Shown here: positions 18,701-27,957 of the stretch, one piece after another | How the letters are laid out: the number at the start of each line of letters is the position of its first letter | How positions within the stretch are numbered: the stretch's first letter is position 1 | Assembly (NCBI RefSeq): GCF_000758625.1 | Contig: NZ_CP009283.1 | Span: forward strand, 5,219,501-5,283,500 | Length of the DNA stretch: 64,000 nucleotides | DNA from: Paenibacillus sp. FSL R7-0273 | GTDB taxonomy: Bacteria; Bacillota; Bacilli; Paenibacillales; Paenibacillaceae | Direction of reading: 5' to 3' | Position numbers and translations under genes: made by a program | The notes under the pieces: generated by a model | Told to the model about the DNA's origin: nothing | Seen by the model: only the letters and a program-made list of their open reading frames with translations | The model's database searches: none

Positions 18701-21141
18701 CTGACAGCCAGATCACCGCCCCGCCAGATGTTCAGCCCGTAAACGGCAAAGAGGGTGCCCTCCGCTGAAGTCTCCACCCGGACTGCCTCCGCTGTCCGGA
18801 CTGCGCTGCTCCCAAACGGGGTAAACCGCGTCTCCAGCTGGTATGGCACTATCCCCCCATTCTCCTGGGCGAGTACTGGAGGTACGGCTGTTCCTGCAGC
18901 CGCCTCAAGGATATAGAGCCAGGAATCGTTGACAGTCAGTCCGTACACTTCCCAGCTCCGGTACATGGCTTCCGCTACATACTGAAAGTCAGGGTTATTG
19001 TCCGTATAGCCTTTTCCATATTTATAGATATAATAGTAATCCTCGCGGCCGCTGAGCCGTCCCCGCCTGTCCGGGCTAACCGGGGCATTCAGACCGTCGT
19101 TAAAGGGCACATCATATCCAAGATTATATTTATAGTAATAGTTCACACCCTTGATCAGCCTGTCGTTCATAAAAGAATATACATCGACACCGTTAGCATC
19201 CGATGCTGCTGTTCCTTTAACCGGATCAAGCAATGTGCCTTGAGCGGAAATGATCGCAGCCAAAACAGCCAGACCTTCAATATTGTCAAAGGAATGCGGC
19301 TGGTCGCGGACCATCTCTTTAACGGCTATAACCGGCTCAGGAAGCTCGTTACCGCTGCTGTCTACCGTAAATTCAAACATGGCATTGGCAATTGCCCCGT
19401 TCTGATACGGCATGCTCGTGCCGGCATTTACAGTCGCCCACTCCAGGATGCGTTCATAGTCGGCTTTGCTGTCCATGAACACGTAAGAGGATAACGTAGC
19501 CATGACCGAGGTCTGATGCTGGTTCAGCCAGTTGGTGTTGCGTTCCATCCAAAGCCTGAGCGCCGGCTTCTGGAAGTTATCGCTGTACTGCTGCGAGTAT
19601 TCCTCCTTCCACTCCAGCTCCTCACGGCCTGTGCTTGTGTAGCGCAGCAATTCCGCTGCGGCATTCATCATGTACATGGGCGGTCCCTGCTGAATATGCG
19701 CATCCGTCACGTATTTTGCCAGCGACGGGTCAAGGCTCCCCCATAACAGAACGATACGCATGGCCTTTTCCCGGTAATCCGCATCCCCGGTCATAAAGTA
19801 CATGACAGCCTGATAATAGGCCGCAGTGGCATCCTGGGTCATCTGGTTGTTGAACAGACTGGTGCTATAGTTGTTATAGGAATAATTCGGCACAAGCTGG
19901 CCGAAAGCTGCCGCCGGATCTTTATCATTTTTAATGGCATACGATTTGGAGGCAAAGCTGCTGGCGGCAAAGGCTGTATAATACCCGTACCACGGCTGCT
20001 CTTTGTTTAGAATGTGCTCCCTCACCCGCAGCAGCTCCTGCGGGGCAACACTGACAGCGGGATGAAGCAGCTCTGTCCCCGTATTGTTGATGAATACCGG
20101 CAGCGGCTCAGCCAGACTCTGCATCGCAGCCACCAGCTCTGCCGCAGCCGCCAGAAGAGCGGCTTGCTCCGCAGCCGGATCGGCCCTAAGCAGCTCAGCC
20201 TGCTCCAGAACCTCCAGCAGTCTGCTCCACGTTTCGTCTGAATAGTACCGTTGTCCTTCTGCGGCGATTTTCCGGGCCTGGTCAATAGCTGAGTCCACGC
20301 TTGAGGACATATAGAGGGCTTGAAGCTCAGCTGCATCCAAGGCATAATTATAGATCCGGAATTCATCCAGCGAGCCGTTGAACAGAGGGTCAGCAAACCG
20401 GCTCTTCCCAAGGTAATTAAGCGATGGTTTAATCTGGCTAGGTTTAATCGACACATTGGCTTCGGCCTGCTGCTCCCCGTTTACATACAGGCGCGCCTTG
20501 CCGCCGCCCAGCGTCACAGCCACATGCACCCACTGGTTCGCCACGAGCTGGGCCGTCTGGACGGATTGCTCACTCCCGCCGTTCTTGACGGCAAACCGCA
20601 TGTAATTGCCTGTCTTGGGCGTCAGGAACATATATTGGGTCGTGCCGTTTCCGAAGTCGAAGATACGCTGCCAGTCCTTTCCGCCCTTCCAGTTCACCCA
20701 GGCGGATACGGTAATTTCGTCGGCAGCCGCTGGCGGAAGAGTGGCCGGCAGGGTCACATAGCTGTCGCTTCCGTTCAGGCTGATTGACTGCCCGACCCGG
20801 CCCTCCACATAGACATGACTTCCGGATACCGCCGCATCAGCCAGGCCATCCTCACTGCCGGCGTTGCCGTCAAACGGGTAGCGGACTGCATTCCCGTAAG
20901 CAGACGCTGTAACGGTGACTGCAGCTTCAGCGGGCAATTCAATTGCCGGGGCTTCAATATAAGTGGAGTCCGTAACCCCGGCACGTATTCCATCGTCTGA
21001 CACAGCAGAGGATAGGACGGTTCCGGCAGACAGCCGAGTTGTACCGCCCGCAGCCTCTGCGGGGAATACCGGCGTAGCCGCCAGGATAACCGACACTGCC
21101 GCAATTGCACATTTGTACATCCAGCTTTTTAGCGTTTTCAT
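15748..21141 (-). CDS. Large secreted multidomain polysaccharide lyase-like protein
   Basis: A 1797-residue secreted protein with a signal peptide (1-31, ending PAEAA) and GGGAGG before the ATG. Domains by eye: LamG/concanavalin-like (about 90-280); FIVAR helices (285-345); an alginate-lyase-superfamily alpha-toroid (350-760) with PWYGYYTAF, DATAAYYQAVMYFMTGD and NTNWLNQHQTSVMATLSSYV; a beta-sandwich (790-900); an Ig-like segment; a second FIVAR (1005-1060); two F5/8-type carbohydrate-binding domains (about 1070-1200 and 1300-1420); an InlB-like repeat; and two homologous C-terminal Ig-like modules that both contain MNLWWG. It has no SLH or LPXTG anchor. It should break down an acidic polysaccharide outside the cell, supplying the importer encoded upstream in the same operon. 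The polymer is unknown. Confidence 0.8.
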   Translation of the reverse strand: MKTLKSWMYKCAIAAVSVILAATPVFPAEAAGGTTRLSAGTVLSSAVSDDGIRAGVTDSTYIEAPAIELPAEAAVTVTASAYGNAVRYPFDGNAGSEDGLADAAVSGSHVYVEGRVGQSISLNGSDSYVTLPATLPPAAADEITVSAWVNWKGGKDWQRIFDFGNGTTQYMFLTPKTGNYMRFAVKNGGSEQSVQTAQLVANQWVHVAVTLGGGKARLYVNGEQQAEANVSIKPSQIKPSLNYLGKSRFADPLFNGSLDEFRIYNYALDAAELQALYMSSSVDSAIDQARKIAAEGQRYYSDETWSRLLEVLEQAELLRADPAAEQAALLAAAAELVAAMQSLAEPLPVFINNTGTELLHPAVSVAPQELLRVREHILNKEQPWYGYYTAFAASSFASKSYAIKNDKDPAAAFGQLVPNYSYNNYSTSLFNNQMTQDATAAYYQAVMYFMTGDADYREKAMRIVLLWGSLDPSLAKYVTDAHIQQGPPMYMMNAAAELLRYTSTGREELEWKEEYSQQYSDNFQKPALRLWMERNTNWLNQHQTSVMATLSSYVFMDSKADYERILEWATVNAGTSMPYQNGAIANAMFEFTVDSSGNELPEPVIAVKEMVRDQPHSFDNIEGLAVLAAIISAQGTLLDPVKGTAASDANGVDVYSFMNDRLIKGVNYYYKYNLGYDVPFNDGLNAPVSPDRRGRLSGREDYYYIYKYGKGYTDNNPDFQYVAEAMYRSWEVYGLTVNDSWLYILEAAAGTAVPPVLAQENGGIVPYQLETRFTPFGSSAVRTAEAVRVETSAEGTLFAVYGLNIWRGGDLAVRIKSDAITTLALQGDTDKEPFTSFRLPDTGGEWKYAVINLSALPATAFQADSILYFRVSGEPGDSIELDHVLVNSTTVKSPAFKGNASTLGLDAYPSAQLQYDVSNAAANAGQSLTYGISGDNAGFLADAEISVSNVGVLTGKLPASQPPGDYSFYVTLTNGTAIKLLEVTVTVAGLYSDTIANVISAYDPAQKYETAGYTLFRSKYDAALALISSGDEAARNTALLELKEAVIGLRLLNPLLDDGALDLTGIASGAADSASINMASLVDLYASGIPIRWIADEKQFTIDFGAGFKVKPDAFRLLPDAAFPARSEGAVILASNDYANWVRISDDISEYTTSWFSYTVKNEYKDTGFRYFRLKDITAGVLNKDDYTEDQPFTVADLHIFGERYETAGVVRDISLTVQNAVPVQDTLPVPPRAVIGDKVVLSFSADEPIGNIRAAIQGESVQVTDHQNGTYTAEYTVSAGTKPGYAAISLDYTLADGTPADTVYSYPDSYTAGANNTQVSRKILVSNTANEINAAAEAYITGSDNTLDAGEIPLLFDGKISTFPDVRAGGGGYGTYTLDFGATDSSKRVQLDRIEILNRNGFPARASGVSVSASADGVNWITVSGGSKNYSYDTWQPVSVLDRYKDAGFRYLRINGGNWYGNISELRLFGQTGTDLAGYDPVYTITTTANDPAAGTTIVYVNPNGLPPAPQPSGNEGSVLTVHGDLTAVTVLAVPAPGYEFVKWVEPVSFYGLSAGYLWTEYPLFNLTTYAGGYLGGVKTYNVTRDWNLQAVFRKTGGTGPSDATAAPGKPVLSDNNGHDTGLKDGSYTVTMNLWWGENGTAFKLYENGRLISTQELKSSSPQAQTAKAEISGRTNGTYTYVGELINSYGTVKSDPLTVSVTDAAPGKPVLSHDNWDADGSYSITMNLWWGTNASEYRLYENDRLVESQKLSEATPAAQTAVTVLSGKTAGVYEYRAVLVNAAGETESGTISVAVK

Positions 21142-21175
21142 TTTATCCTCCCGGGTTCATTTTGTTGGACAAGCC

Positions 21176-22615
21176 TTACTCCTCAAACAAAATCCCCCGC
21201 GCATACTCATTCACCTCAAGCACGCCCTGCTCCGGCTGCAGAATCGTCTGCCCGTTTACCTTAAGGCGCTTGAAGCTCACATGATCGGCGGTCCGTTCAT
21301 CGTCATAGCCAAAAATTTGGCTAGGGTGTGCATTTTCCCCGTTATACGAAACATCCTCAAAGCGGATCTGCTCAATCCGGTGTCCGGGGACGGGATTGTA
21401 GTCCTTATTCCATACCACCCTCAGGTCGATCAGGCGGCCTAGCTCGAAGGGCTCGACCCGGATGTTCCGGTATAGGACATTCCTGACTGTGTTTTTATCT
21501 CCGGCATTGATAGCCATGGCTCCCATATAATTGGTCTGCGGCTCATGATGCTCCAGAATATCGATGTTCTCGAACACGATATCCTCAATAATGTCCCCGT
21601 CCCCGTGATGGTCACCGTGGGTACCGATCATCAGCGGATGGGCAACGTCCGCCCAGAGGATGGAATTACGCACCCGGATGCCGCTGCTGTTCCCGTAATA
21701 ATCCCAGCGTGAGCCGTAGATCGCGATGCAGTCATCCGAAGTACGCAGGAAAACATCATCAATCTCTATGTCAGTGCAGGCCATCATATCAATGCCGTCC
21801 GACCAGCCCCGGGTGCTGAAGGATTTGAAATTACGGATGGACACATGCTGGGACTTACCCAGATATATGCTGTAATGAGGCGGGTCCAGCGTAATAATCC
21901 CTTCAACAGAGATATGCTCCGAGAACTTAATCCGGATGCCGCGGAAGGCCGAGAAGCGGTGAAAATCAGACAGCCGGATAATCCCTCTGCCGCGTATAGA
22001 AACATCGTGCACGTGATCGCAGACCATGGAGCCTGCCACAACGGCGCCGCCGGCAATATATACGGTTATCCCGGATGGAATCCTTAGCAGCGTCTCCTCG
22101 ATGTAATGCATGCCCGGTGCAAAATAAAGCGTATCCCGCACCCGCCCGCCTGTTCCCTCAGCCTGTGCCAGCAGACGGAAGATATCCTCTGTCCGGTGGA
22201 TGGCCGGCTGCAGCAGGAGAACGTTCTCCTGCTGCGGGTCCGGTGCATCACGCTCACAGGGGTTCGCGAACAGATGCAGATTACTGAACCGTTCCCCGTT
22301 GATTTCTATGGACAGCTTTTGCGGACGGTCCAGCATAAAGGTCAATTCCCGGCCGGTATGCTCAAACGGGAGGCCCGCTGAGAGCGGACGGATTACGGCT
22401 TCATGAATTGGCTGACCCAGACTTTGTATCCTTACCTCCACTTTCCCGCTCATGTCAAAATAGGCCATAGAAGCACAACGCACATTGTGCATATCCACCT
22501 TTACCTCATACACAAACAGCTGCTGCCAGGCTTCCCCCGGAACCCGTACATACACTGCAAAATCCTCCCTGCCGGGTACGCCCGGCGGGGCAGTATAAAC
22601 CACAAGCTTATCCAT
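21176..22615 (-). CDS. Right-handed beta-helix glycosidase, GH28-like
   Basis: A 479-residue protein without a signal peptide. An N-terminal beta-sandwich region (about 1-130) precedes a parallel beta-helix with the GH28/GH49-style motifs SDGIDMMACTDIEIDD, TSDDCIAIYG and GTHGDHHGDG. The clustered aspartates (SDGID, SDDC) are the expected catalytic acids of polygalacturonase-type inverting enzymes, although the usual NTDG and RIK motifs are altered. Lack of a secretion signal points to action on imported oligosaccharides in the cytoplasm. It lies between the binding protein gene (85-base gap holding a strong hairpin) and the large lyase-like gene (34-base gap). Confidence 0.75.
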   Translation of the reverse strand: MDKLVVYTAPPGVPGREDFAVYVRVPGEAWQQLFVYEVKVDMHNVRCASMAYFDMSGKVEVRIQSLGQPIHEAVIRPLSAGLPFEHTGRELTFMLDRPQKLSIEINGERFSNLHLFANPCERDAPDPQQENVLLLQPAIHRTEDIFRLLAQAEGTGGRVRDTLYFAPGMHYIEETLLRIPSGITVYIAGGAVVAGSMVCDHVHDVSIRGRGIIRLSDFHRFSAFRGIRIKFSEHISVEGIITLDPPHYSIYLGKSQHVSIRNFKSFSTRGWSDGIDMMACTDIEIDDVFLRTSDDCIAIYGSRWDYYGNSSGIRVRNSILWADVAHPLMIGTHGDHHGDGDIIEDIVFENIDILEHHEPQTNYMGAMAINAGDKNTVRNVLYRNIRVEPFELGRLIDLRVVWNKDYNPVPGHRIEQIRFEDVSYNGENAHPSQIFGYDDERTADHVSFKRLKVNGQTILQPEQGVLEVNEYARGILFEE

Positions 22616-22656
22616 GTTCCCACCATCTTTCGTTTCTTGCGGATTTTATTTCCAAA

Positions 22657-22688
22657 GCCGCCCGGCAGGAATATTCCTGCCGGGCGGC
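22657..22688 (-). terminator. Perfect 32-base palindrome after the sugar-binding protein gene (attenuating hairpin)
   Basis: GCCGCCCGGCAGGAAT is followed immediately by its exact reverse complement, 12 bases after the stop of the binding protein gene. On the minus strand it is followed only by TTTGGAAAT, a weak T tract. It probably works as a partial terminator or RNA-stabilising end, giving more binding protein than downstream enzyme, as often seen after abundant lipoprotein genes. Confidence 0.7.
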
Positions 22689-22700
22689 TTGCGCTGCTTG

Positions 22701-24281
22701 TTATTTGGATGCCTTGAATGCATCCACCTGCTTCTGCAATTCAGCCAGATAGGTATCGAAGCCCGCATCCTTCAGCTGCTTCTGTACTTTGGCGAGATCG
22801 CCGTCGATGTCATTGGTCATCCCTACGCTAAGCGGCTGGATATATTGGGTTTTGACCGTCTCCAGATTGGACAGCTCACTGGCCAGCGAGCTGGTATCAA
22901 AGCTGAAGCCTTCGTACGGGTCGGTACCTCCGGCTTCAGCACGCTTAGCGCCTTCAGCCTGAATGTTATCGAAGATCGCCTTCCACTCTCCCGGGTAATT
23001 GACCTGAAGAGCCTGATAACCGTCATACAGCCCTGTCCAGGCAGGCTTGATATTATCGGTTGGAATGCCCTCATACAGGATATAACCGTCAGCATCAACC
23101 TTGTAATTTTCGCCCTCTACACCATAAGCGAGTAAATTGTAATAGGTCTGGTCGGTATGCGCTTTTTCAATAAATTTCAGTGCTTCCAGGGCATGTTGAG
23201 TATTGGCGCCTACAGAAATCATCGTAATGGTGCTTGGCGACATTCTAGGCAGGAAGGCCGGAGCATTATTATCCATCAAGAAGTCATACCAGCCATAGGT
23301 TGAATCCGGGAGCGCTTCTTTAAGCTGGTTAATATAGTTGTTACTGATTGCACCGAGGTGATTGTTGAATTCGAGCGGCTTCTGGTCCACCTTCATCAGC
23401 TCCAGCGTTTCGGCAGTAGCATTGCCCTGTGCAGCAAGCACGTCATGGTCGACGATGCCGTCGTCGTACCATTGCTTGGCCTTGGCTACAGCCTCTTTAT
23501 ACTCAGGCGTATCGTATATGCTGATTATCTTGTAAGGATCATCAAAGGAGGCTACAGCATAATCGGCGGCAACCGTATAGTATTTGCTGGCAATCAGCTG
23601 GGAGTAAATATTAGTGCCAAACCGCTTGTCGTTGAGCATCGGGGTAGACGGATATTCCTCTTTGGCCTTGTAGAGATACTGCTCGGCTGTTTCCAGGCTG
23701 TTGATCTCCGGAAGTCCCCATTTCTGGCGCAGGTCCTCACGGTACAGCATGCCTTCCCCGCCGCCGCCCGGCTTGTTGTATTGCGGAATGCCGAATACCT
23801 TGCCGTCGATTTTTACGCGTTCGAGCGAGCCTTTGTAGTGCTCTACCAGATCTGGCGTTTCTTCCAGAAGCGGCGTCAGATCGGCGAATGCGTTCTTGGT
23901 GGCAAAGTTGGCAAAATCAGACCACGCACCGCCGACATAAAGATCATATTCCTTGGCGGCGATAGCCCGGCTGATCTGGTTTTTCTCATCGCCCCACGGG
24001 ATATAATCGAACCGGACCCGGATACCGAGATCCTTTTCAGTCAAAGCGTCCAGCTCTTTATAAAAGTTATCCAGCCCGCTTTTCGGTTCATTCCCCATCG
24101 TAATCGCTTTCAATTCAACGATTTCTTTCGGTGCATCCGTTGCCGCCGAGTTACCGGTCTTAGCAGGCTCACTTCCGCTGTTGCCGCTGCCTGAATTCGA
24201 ATTTGAGCAGGCTGTAGACAGGCCCAGCAATAAGGCCATCGATGTGACGAACATTGTCTTTGTGATTTGCTTTCTTTTCAA
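22701..24281 (-). CDS. Sugar ABC transporter binding lipoprotein, LplA type
   Basis: A 526-residue extracellular solute-binding lipoprotein. I chose TTG 24281 because GGAGGGG lies six bases upstream; ATG 24296 is part of that site. The signal peptide ends in the lipobox GLSTAC, followed by SNSNSGSGNSGSEP linker residues. The mature protein begins the typical ELKAITMGNEPKSGLDNFYK and continues GIRVRFDYIPWGDEKNQISR, matching LplA-like proteins that bind oligosaccharides in Paenibacillus and Bacillus. It works with the two permeases encoded upstream. The ATPase is not in the window; such systems share a distant MsmX-type ATPase. Confidence 0.88.
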   Translation of the reverse strand: MKRKQITKTMFVTSMALLLGLSTACSNSNSGSGNSGSEPAKTGNSAATDAPKEIVELKAITMGNEPKSGLDNFYKELDALTEKDLGIRVRFDYIPWGDEKNQISRAIAAKEYDLYVGGAWSDFANFATKNAFADLTPLLEETPDLVEHYKGSLERVKIDGKVFGIPQYNKPGGGGEGMLYREDLRQKWGLPEINSLETAEQYLYKAKEEYPSTPMLNDKRFGTNIYSQLIASKYYTVAADYAVASFDDPYKIISIYDTPEYKEAVAKAKQWYDDGIVDHDVLAAQGNATAETLELMKVDQKPLEFNNHLGAISNNYINQLKEALPDSTYGWYDFLMDNNAPAFLPRMSPSTITMISVGANTQHALEALKFIEKAHTDQTYYNLLAYGVEGENYKVDADGYILYEGIPTDNIKPAWTGLYDGYQALQVNYPGEWKAIFDNIQAEGAKRAEAGGTDPYEGFSFDTSSLASELSNLETVKTQYIQPLSVGMTNDIDGDLAKVQKQLKDAGFDTYLAELQKQVDAFKASK

Positions 24282-24317
24282 GCTTAACCCCTCCATTATT
24301 AGAACAAGTATATGTTC

Positions 24318-24350
24318 AGCGGAGAAAACAGTAAATACGTCTTCTCCGCT
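24318..24350 (-). other. Intergenic hairpin between permease and binding protein genes
   Basis: AGCGGAGAA and TTCTCCGCT form a nine-base stem with a 15-base loop, in the 107-base gap before the binding protein gene. No T run follows, so it is more likely an RNA processing or stabilising element than a terminator. Confidence 0.4.
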
Positions 24351-24388
24351 TCAAACCGGATTCATCAGCCGCCTTGGACTGCCGTTTC

Positions 24389-25312
24389 TTACCCCTTCAC
24401 ACTTCCGACTACCAGACCGCTGACAAAATAACGCTGCACAAACGGATAGAACAGCAGAACCGGGCCGGTAACCAGCATCGCCGTAGCCAGCTTCATCGTT
24501 TCACTGGGCAGCTGCTGGATAATCAGGACATCTGAGCCCTTGACCGCATCCGTCACTCTGGACAGCATGCGGTAGAGCAGATACTGCAGCCCCCATTTAT
24601 CCTTATCCGTGATCAGATAGAGGCTGTAGGTAAACCAGTTGTTCCAGTAGCCCAGTGCGGTGAACAGGCCGATGGTCGCCATGGCAGGCTTAGTGAGCGG
24701 AATGATGATCTGCCAGTAAATCCGGAAATCCCCGGCACCGTCAATTCTCGCAGATTCCATCAGCGCATCGGGAATACCCTTGATAAAGTTCCGGAACAGG
24801 AATACGTTGAACGCGGACATCAGGCCGCCGAGAATGACAGACCAGAGCGAGTGATTCAGATGCAGCACATTGGCTACAACGAGATAGGTAGGAATCAGAC
24901 CGCCGCTGAACAGCGTAGTGAAGTAGACGAAGAAAGATACCTTATCCCTGTGCTTAAAATCCGGGCGGGAGAGCACATATCCTCCCATTGAGGTACACAG
25001 CAGACCGAGAAAGGTCCCAACCGCCGTAACATAGATCGTAACCATATAGGCTCTGCCGATCGTATTGCCCAGCGAAGTGAAGACAACCCGGTAGGCCTCC
25101 AGCGTGAAGCCCTTGGGTATAATCGAATAACCGCTCCGCACAACCTCAGACTCCGTGCTCAGGGAACCGGAGAGCATAATAATAAACGGAATCACGCAGA
25201 GCAAGGCGCCGATGGATACCGTCACCACAGCGAAAATATCAAATATTCTTGTCCCCGCGTCCTTGCGGATTTTACTGCCGTGCTTATCAACAGCCACAGA
25301 ACTCACGTGCAA
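24389..25312 (-). CDS. Sugar ABC transporter permease, LplC type
   Basis: An integral membrane permease of 307 residues with about six helices, of the carbohydrate-uptake family that includes LplC and YtcP. The EAA loop reads LMESARIDGAGDFRIYWQII, the standard ATPase contact. The protein ends in RYFVSGLVVGSVKG, the family's typical KGLVxGAVKG-like C-terminus. It starts 12 bases after the stop of its partner permease and forms a heterodimer with it. Confidence 0.92.
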   Translation of the reverse strand: MHVSSVAVDKHGSKIRKDAGTRIFDIFAVVTVSIGALLCVIPFIIMLSGSLSTESEVVRSGYSIIPKGFTLEAYRVVFTSLGNTIGRAYMVTIYVTAVGTFLGLLCTSMGGYVLSRPDFKHRDKVSFFVYFTTLFSGGLIPTYLVVANVLHLNHSLWSVILGGLMSAFNVFLFRNFIKGIPDALMESARIDGAGDFRIYWQIIIPLTKPAMATIGLFTALGYWNNWFTYSLYLITDKDKWGLQYLLYRMLSRVTDAVKGSDVLIIQQLPSETMKLATAMLVTGPVLLFYPFVQRYFVSGLVVGSVKG

Positions 25313-25324
25313 TCACAGCCCTTT

Positions 25325-26302
25325 CTAGAATAATGAGTTTTCCCGGTCGAACTTCCGGACAATTGCATTCACGGTCAGGATCAGCAGCAGCCCGAATACG
25401 GATTGATACAGGCCCGCAGCCGTTCCCAGATTGATGCTGAAGTTGACGGTCAGTGAACGGTATACATAAGTGTCAATGATGTCCGTCGCGTTCAGCAGCA
25501 GCCCGTTATTGCCGACAATATTCCAGAAAAGGTCGAATTGTCCCTTCAGTATTCCGCCAACCGCGAACAGCAGCAGAATAATGACCGTCGGCTTGAGCAG
25601 CGGAAGCGTAACATAACGGATGCGCTGCCACTTTGAAGCTCCATCCACATAAGCTGCCTCATAAATGCTCTCGTCGATCCCCATAATGGAAGCCAGATAA
25701 ATGACCGTTCCATAGCCCAGGCTCTTCCAGATCTCAACGACAACAATGATGATCGGCCAGACCCATGGGGTGCGGTAGAAGTCGAATTTTTCCATGCCCA
25801 GCGAAGTGAACATATTGTTGAGTACGCCGTAGTTAAAATTGAACAGGTTATAGATGATGGAGCCGATAATAACCATTGAGACAAAATAAGGCATGAACAT
25901 CAGCGTCTGCGAGGTTTTAACAAACCGTTTAAACGCAATTTCCTTAAGCAGCACTGCCATTCCGATCTGGCACACGTTACTAAGAATGATGAATGCCACA
26001 TTGTAGAGGATGGTATTGCGCGTCAGCTTCCAGATAATCGAGTCCGCCCCGCCCTTGAACAGAAACTCGAAATTCTGCAGGCCGACGAACGGGCTCAGGA
26101 GTCCTTTGCTGAAATCATAATCGGTAAAAGCATTGTACAGCCCGGCAAGCGGCAGGTAGTTAAAGGCTATAAAATAGGCGAACAGCGGGATGAGCATAAA
26201 ATAGTAGGTTTTGTGCGCTCTAAAGTCCGCGAATGGCTTAGCTTTTCGTTTAAGCGCTTTCTTATTAAGCGCTTTCGAAGCAGCCGGTGATACCTGGTTC
26301 AT
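25325..26302 (-). CDS. Sugar ABC transporter permease, LplB type
   Basis: First gene of the utilisation operon, 325 residues, about six transmembrane helices. It carries the EAA loop IYEAAYVDGASKWQRIRYVT. The start is ATG 26302 with AAAGGAGAAG upstream; an in-frame extension to 26401 has no such site and would run through the promoter region. The N-terminus is rich in lysine (KALNKKALKRKAK), the cytoplasmic leader usual in LplB proteins. Confidence 0.92.
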   Translation of the reverse strand: MNQVSPAASKALNKKALKRKAKPFADFRAHKTYYFMLIPLFAYFIAFNYLPLAGLYNAFTDYDFSKGLLSPFVGLQNFEFLFKGGADSIIWKLTRNTILYNVAFIILSNVCQIGMAVLLKEIAFKRFVKTSQTLMFMPYFVSMVIIGSIIYNLFNFNYGVLNNMFTSLGMEKFDFYRTPWVWPIIIVVVEIWKSLGYGTVIYLASIMGIDESIYEAAYVDGASKWQRIRYVTLPLLKPTVIILLLFAVGGILKGQFDLFWNIVGNNGLLLNATDIIDTYVYRSLTVNFSINLGTAAGLYQSVFGLLLILTVNAIVRKFDRENSLF

Positions 26303-26336
26303 GCAATCACTTCTCCTTTCATCCCTAATTCTACCG

Positions 26337-26382
26337 CCGTGCCGGCACGGGAAATATCGCAAATAACCAAGATTCCTTGCAA
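26337..26382 (-). promoter_or_regulatory. Candidate promoter of the utilisation operon with adjacent palindrome
   Basis: On the minus strand TTGCAA (26382-26377) and GATATT (26358-26353) are 18 bases apart, each matching four to five consensus positions. Directly downstream is the perfect 14-base palindrome CCGTGCCGGCACGG (26337-26350), which could be an operator or leader hairpin. No regulator gene is adjacent. Confidence 0.35.
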
Positions 26383-26423
26383 AAAAGGATGGAGTTCGCA
26401 CCGGTACTGAGTCTATGCAGGCA

Positions 26424-26451
26424 CAAAAAAAGAAGGCCGTGGGGCCCTCTT
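26424..26451 (-). terminator. Rho-independent terminator of the aldo/keto reductase gene
   Basis: On the minus strand GAGGGCC CCAC GGCCTTC forms a seven-base stem with a four-base loop, then eight T-rich bases. It lies about 29 bases after the stop codon. Confidence 0.85.
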
Positions 26452-26479
26452 TTACAGGATTATTTAAAGAAATAAAGGT

Positions 26480-27346
<867 letters not shown>

Positions 27347-27431
27347 TTAAATGTTTAACAGCAGCTGAGCGTAGTCCCTGAACCGGACATTGCAGCAGGG
27401 ATTTCACCTACGGCTCATTTGCGTTACACTA

Positions 27432-27462
27432 ACCTTAGGTCCTTCGTGTTACACGAAGTCAA
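27432..27462 (-). promoter_or_regulatory. MerR-type promoter with 19-bp spacer for the aldo/keto reductase
   Basis: On the minus strand the -35 TTGACT (27462-27457) and -10 TAAGGT (27437-27432) are separated by 19 bases. The spacer region carries the dyad CTTCGTG TAA CACGAAG, overlapping the -35. An over-long spacer with a central dyad is the hallmark of promoters that MerR-family activators underwind. The motif closely recalls sites of aldehyde-responsive AdhR-like regulators. Confidence 0.85.
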
Positions 27463-27495
27463 GCAGATTCAAAAAAAGGAAAGGAGGGATTTCAT

Positions 27496-27957
27496 ATGCA
27501 TACAGTTAAGGAAGCGGCTCAAATAACGGGACTCACTGAACACGCAATACGCTTTTACACGGATAAAGGCTTGGTGCCCAGCATTCAGCGCAATCACAAC
27601 AACATCCGGGTCTTTGACGAAGAATCGATTAACTGGCTGCATGGCATCAAATGCCTTAAACAATCCGGGATGCCCATTGAGGTCATCAAAATGTACGTGA
27701 CTCTCTGTCTTGAAGGAGAAGCAACCCTCTCGCAGCGTTACGCACTCATGATGGAGCATAAAGAGGACGCACTTGCTAAGCTTGAAGAAGCCAAACAGCA
27801 TATCGCCCATCTGGAGCAAAAAACCGAACTGTATCAGGCTATTCTGGAGCAACGCTCTCCTGATACGATGAATCCGGGCAACTGGGACAAGATCAAGCAT
27901 ATGCATAGTGACGTGTTTTACTCGCCTGCAGCTCCTAAAGCGGATCATAGAGGTTAA
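27496..27957 (+). CDS. MerR-family transcriptional regulator
   Basis: A 153-residue regulator with an N-terminal MerR winged helix: MHTVKEAAQITGLTEHAIRF and YTDKGLVPSI, then the wing NNIRVFDEESINWL. A long dimerisation coil follows (about 80-120, KLEEAKQHIAHLEQK). There is no metal-binding cysteine cluster, so it probably belongs to the aldehyde or stress-responding AdhR/YraB/YyaN group. GGAGGG lies eight bases upstream of the ATG. It is divergent from the aldo/keto reductase whose promoter carries the MerR-type site. The start of a deaminase remnant overlaps its stop. Confidence 0.92.
   Translation: MHTVKEAAQITGLTEHAIRFYTDKGLVPSIQRNHNNIRVFDEESINWLHGIKCLKQSGMPIEVIKMYVTLCLEGEATLSQRYALMMEHKEDALAKLEEAKQHIAHLEQKTELYQAILEQRSPDTMNPGNWDKIKHMHSDVFYSPAAPKADHRG

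Noticed and set aside
26225..26280. cre-like TTAAGCGCTTTC sequences
   Set aside because: They lie within the coding region for the lysine-rich N-terminus of the LplB permease and repeat because of the KALNKKALK codons; no regulatory role is supported.
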